Under the pieces are notes generated by a model, which was given only the letters and a program-made list of their open reading frames with translations, searched no databases and was not told where the DNA came from. Below, one piece after another: positions 5,938 through 7,548 of a stretch of DNA of 7,548 nucleotides. The number at the start of each line of letters is the position of its first letter. Position 1 is the first letter of the stretch. Source of the stretch: Butyricicoccus sp. Its GTDB lineage: Bacteria; Bacillota; Clostridia; Oscillospirales; Butyricicoccaceae. The stretch spans positions 1 to 7,548 of the forward strand of contig JAUMSA010000339.1 of NCBI GenBank assembly GCA_031293105.1, read 5' to 3'. The position numbers and the translations under genes were made by a program.

Positions 5938-7089
5938 TCAGGGGGAATGCCGCCGTATGGGTAAGGCCGCGGCCAACAAAAAGGCTAGGCCAAAGACCCA
6001 CAGGCACACGCCGTCCAGCGTCGCACCTTGCAGGGCGCGCAGCAGCCAGGAGGGCGGCAACAGGCGGGAAATGGGGGCAGCGGGCGCAAACAGGCGCGCT
6101 GCGTCAAAAAAGATGGGGCAGAGCAGCAGGCAGGCGGCTGGCAGGAAGGGCAGCAGGGCCGACAGCACATGCCGCACGCCACGCACCCGCCCCAAAACAA
6201 GAGCAAGTCCGGTCAACCATAAAGCATAGCCCAAAAGGGCGGCGAAACCGGTCAGATTTTGCAAATCGCCTGCAAAAAAGAGTTCGCTGAGCGCATAGGC
6301 GAGTACGGCCAACACGGTCTGGGGCAGCATCTGCGCGGCCGCGAGTCCGGCACGCAGGGCAAAGGGGCCGGAGACCGCCGCCGTGCGGACAAACCAGCCG
6401 TCCGCGCGTACGCTGTCCAGTTCGGACGCCAGCAGCAGGGCGGACAGGAACAGAAAGACCGCAATCAGGCCCTGACAGGCCGCCTGGGCTGTGGCTGCGC
6501 CCAAGTTGGGCGCCTGCCCGGCGGTGCCGTCCACGGTTACGGTGTCCAGCTGCATGGCGTGGGGCGCCCCGGCGCGGACGGTTTCCCGCACGGTTTCTAG
6601 TTCGGCGCCGCGGGCGAGATCGTTCTGGGCGGCATAGTCGGCCGCCAGATCGGGTGCGCGGACGTGGTACAGCGCCGCACAGAAGGCTTCCCGCAGCAGC
6701 GGGGCCATGGTCTCGGCCGAGGTCTGCACCATCTCGGCCAGCCGGCCGGGCCGGGTCTGGGTCAGACGGTCGTCAAACTCTGGGTCGGCCACAAAGCCGC
6801 ACACCCATTTGCCGGCCGCGACCTGCTCATAAATCTCGGTTTCGGTGGCCGGGTGGAAGATGACATAAGACGCATCGGAAGCGTTCAGCCGCTCCCACAG
6901 CGGCTCGGCATAGGCCGAATCGGCGGGCAGATAGACCCCGGCTTCCAGCGGGGTATTGAGACTGTCAGGCGGCAGCAGCAGGCCGACCAGCAGCACGGCC
7001 AGCGGCAGCAGCACCGCGCCCACAATCCGGCCCGGCTTGCGTTTCATCCGGGCCAGTCCCACAAGCAGGCAGGCGGAAAAAGCTTTCAT
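5938..7089 (-). CDS. ABC-2-type transporter permease
   Basis: The 383-residue membrane protein resembles ABC-2/YhgE-like permease subunits, which pair with a separate ATPase to export substrates. One N-terminal helix (about 21-40) after a basic stretch (RMKRKPGR) is followed by a large outer domain (about 41-200). Then come about five helices (roughly 202-222, 244-272, 281-299, 306-327, 359-376). This one-helix, big-loop, helix-bundle plan is typical of the ABC2_membrane_3 group. ATG 7089-7087 is chosen because AAGGAGGTC (7103-7095) is about 7 nt upstream and the start overlaps the preceding stop as ATGA. No ATP-binding motif is present, so the ATPase must be elsewhere, probably just beyond the right edge. 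The substrate cannot be inferred. Confidence 0.8.
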   Translation of the reverse strand: MKAFSACLLVGLARMKRKPGRIVGAVLLPLAVLLVGLLLPPDSLNTPLEAGVYLPADSAYAEPLWERLNASDASYVIFHPATETEIYEQVAAGKWVCGFVADPEFDDRLTQTRPGRLAEMVQTSAETMAPLLREAFCAALYHVRAPDLAADYAAQNDLARGAELETVRETVRAGAPHAMQLDTVTVDGTAGQAPNLGAATAQAACQGLIAVFLFLSALLLASELDSVRADGWFVRTAAVSGPFALRAGLAAAQMLPQTVLAVLAYALSELFFAGDLQNLTGFAALLGYALWLTGLALVLGRVRGVRHVLSALLPFLPAACLLLCPIFFDAARLFAPAAPISRLLPPSWLLRALQGATLDGVCLWVFGLAFLLAAALPIRRHSP

Positions 7090-7548
7090 GCGCCGACCTC
7101 CTTCCGGTGCCGCCGGTGGGCGGCAAACAGCGTGAGCGCCCAAAGGGCAGCGCCGCCCACCGCGAGCGCGAGCACCGCCACCGGTTGTGGATCATACCCG
7201 CAGGTCGGACTGAGCGCCAGCGCCAGCAGGCGCACCGGGCTGAGCGGCAGCAGGGCGCGCAGCGGCCCGGGCAGCAGGGCAGGGGGCAGGATGCCGCCGC
7301 CCAAAAACAGGGCAGCGGTTGCAAGCAGGAACAGGGCAAGCGAGCCGGTGCCCGCGTGGCCGGTCACCACGGCGCAAATGCCCGCCAGACCGGCGGCAAA
7401 GACCGCTCCGGCCAGCACCCCGGCCCAGGATACGCCGCCAAGCGCCGCCAAAGCCGCGCTTAGGGCGGCGGCCAGCAGCACGGCACAGACGCTCAGCGCC
7501 GCCAGACGCAGGGGCAAAAGCGATTGTCCGACCCCGTCCAGCCGCCGC
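7086..7548 (-). CDS. C-terminal part of a second ABC-2-type permease (truncated by window)
   Basis: The frame is open to the right edge and supplies about 153 C-terminal residues; the N terminus lies outside. Several hydrophobic segments are visible: LAALSVCAVLLAAALSAALA, an Ala/Gly-rich helix pair, and VAVLALAVGGAALWALTLFA before a basic end (HRRHRKEVGA). A short interfacial loop LLPLSPVRLLALAL lies between helices, as in ABC-2 permeases. The stop overlaps the next permease start as ATGA, so the two are probably translated together and form a heterodimeric membrane unit. A TTG at 7517 could start a shorter protein, but it lacks a clear ribosome site and the frame continues upstream, so I treat the gene as partial. 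Confidence 0.7.
   Translation of the reverse strand, partial: RRLDGVGQSLLPLRLAALSVCAVLLAAALSAALAALGGVSWAGVLAGAVFAAGLAGICAVVTGHAGTGSLALFLLATAALFLGGGILPPALLPGPLRALLPLSPVRLLALALSPTCGYDPQPVAVLALAVGGAALWALTLFAAHRRHRKEVGA

Noticed and set aside
5917..5945. Rho-independent terminator after the second permease
   Set aside because: A stem exists but is interrupted and no U-run follows on the minus strand.
5852..6007. Extended N terminus for the zinc-ribbon protein (start at 6007)
   Set aside because: The extension overlaps the permease gene and translates intergenic hairpins into low-complexity His/Gly repeats; the zinc ribbon starts naturally at MFC with a ribosome site.
7090..7143. Extended N terminus for the second permease (start at 7143)
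   Set aside because: ATG at 7089 has a strong AAGGAGG at proper spacing and an ATGA overlap with the upstream gene.

Overview
The window looks like part of a chromosome from a moderately high-GC Gram-positive anaerobe, most likely a Clostridia/Oscillospirales-type gut Firmicute. This is inferred from the combination of an S-layer-homology (SLH) protein with WG repeats, a zinc-ribbon/YARHG membrane protein, a lipoprotein amidase of the Amidase_3 family, strong AGGAGG-type ribosome sites and an IS3-family element. No rRNA or other taxonomic marker is present, so the assignment is soft.

Layout: (1) 1-416 is the start of an IS3-family insertion sequence running leftward and cut by the window edge. 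It has a frameshifted orfA, the first codons of orfB, and a hairpin that covers the orfA ribosome site and overlaps the IS promoter. (2) 417-596 is AT-richer intergenic DNA with a clear promoter and ribosome site for the next gene. (3) 597-2927 (+) encodes a 776-residue secreted WG-repeat / DUF3298-like / triple-SLH protein. (4) 2931-2965 is a perfect inverted repeat serving as a terminator for the two converging transcription units. (5) 2967-7548 (-) is a gene string read right to left: a truncated ABC-2-type permease, a second ABC-2-type permease (ATGA overlap), an 86-bp gap with stacked inverted repeats, a zinc-ribbon/TM/YARHG protein, a lipoprotein N-acetylmuramoyl-L-alanine amidase (TAATG overlap), and prfA (release factor 1) after a 15-bp gap.

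How the genes fit together: the minus-strand string is mostly envelope-related (export permeases, a membrane sensor-like protein with an outer YARHG domain, a wall amidase) with the housekeeping gene prfA as its last member. The + strand gene also encodes an envelope protein, anchored through SLH domains. No CRISPR array, tRNA, rRNA or phage module is seen. The most notable structure is the IS end: its 15-bp hairpin would hide the transposase ribosome site in read-through transcripts but would be incomplete in transcripts from the IS's own promoter.
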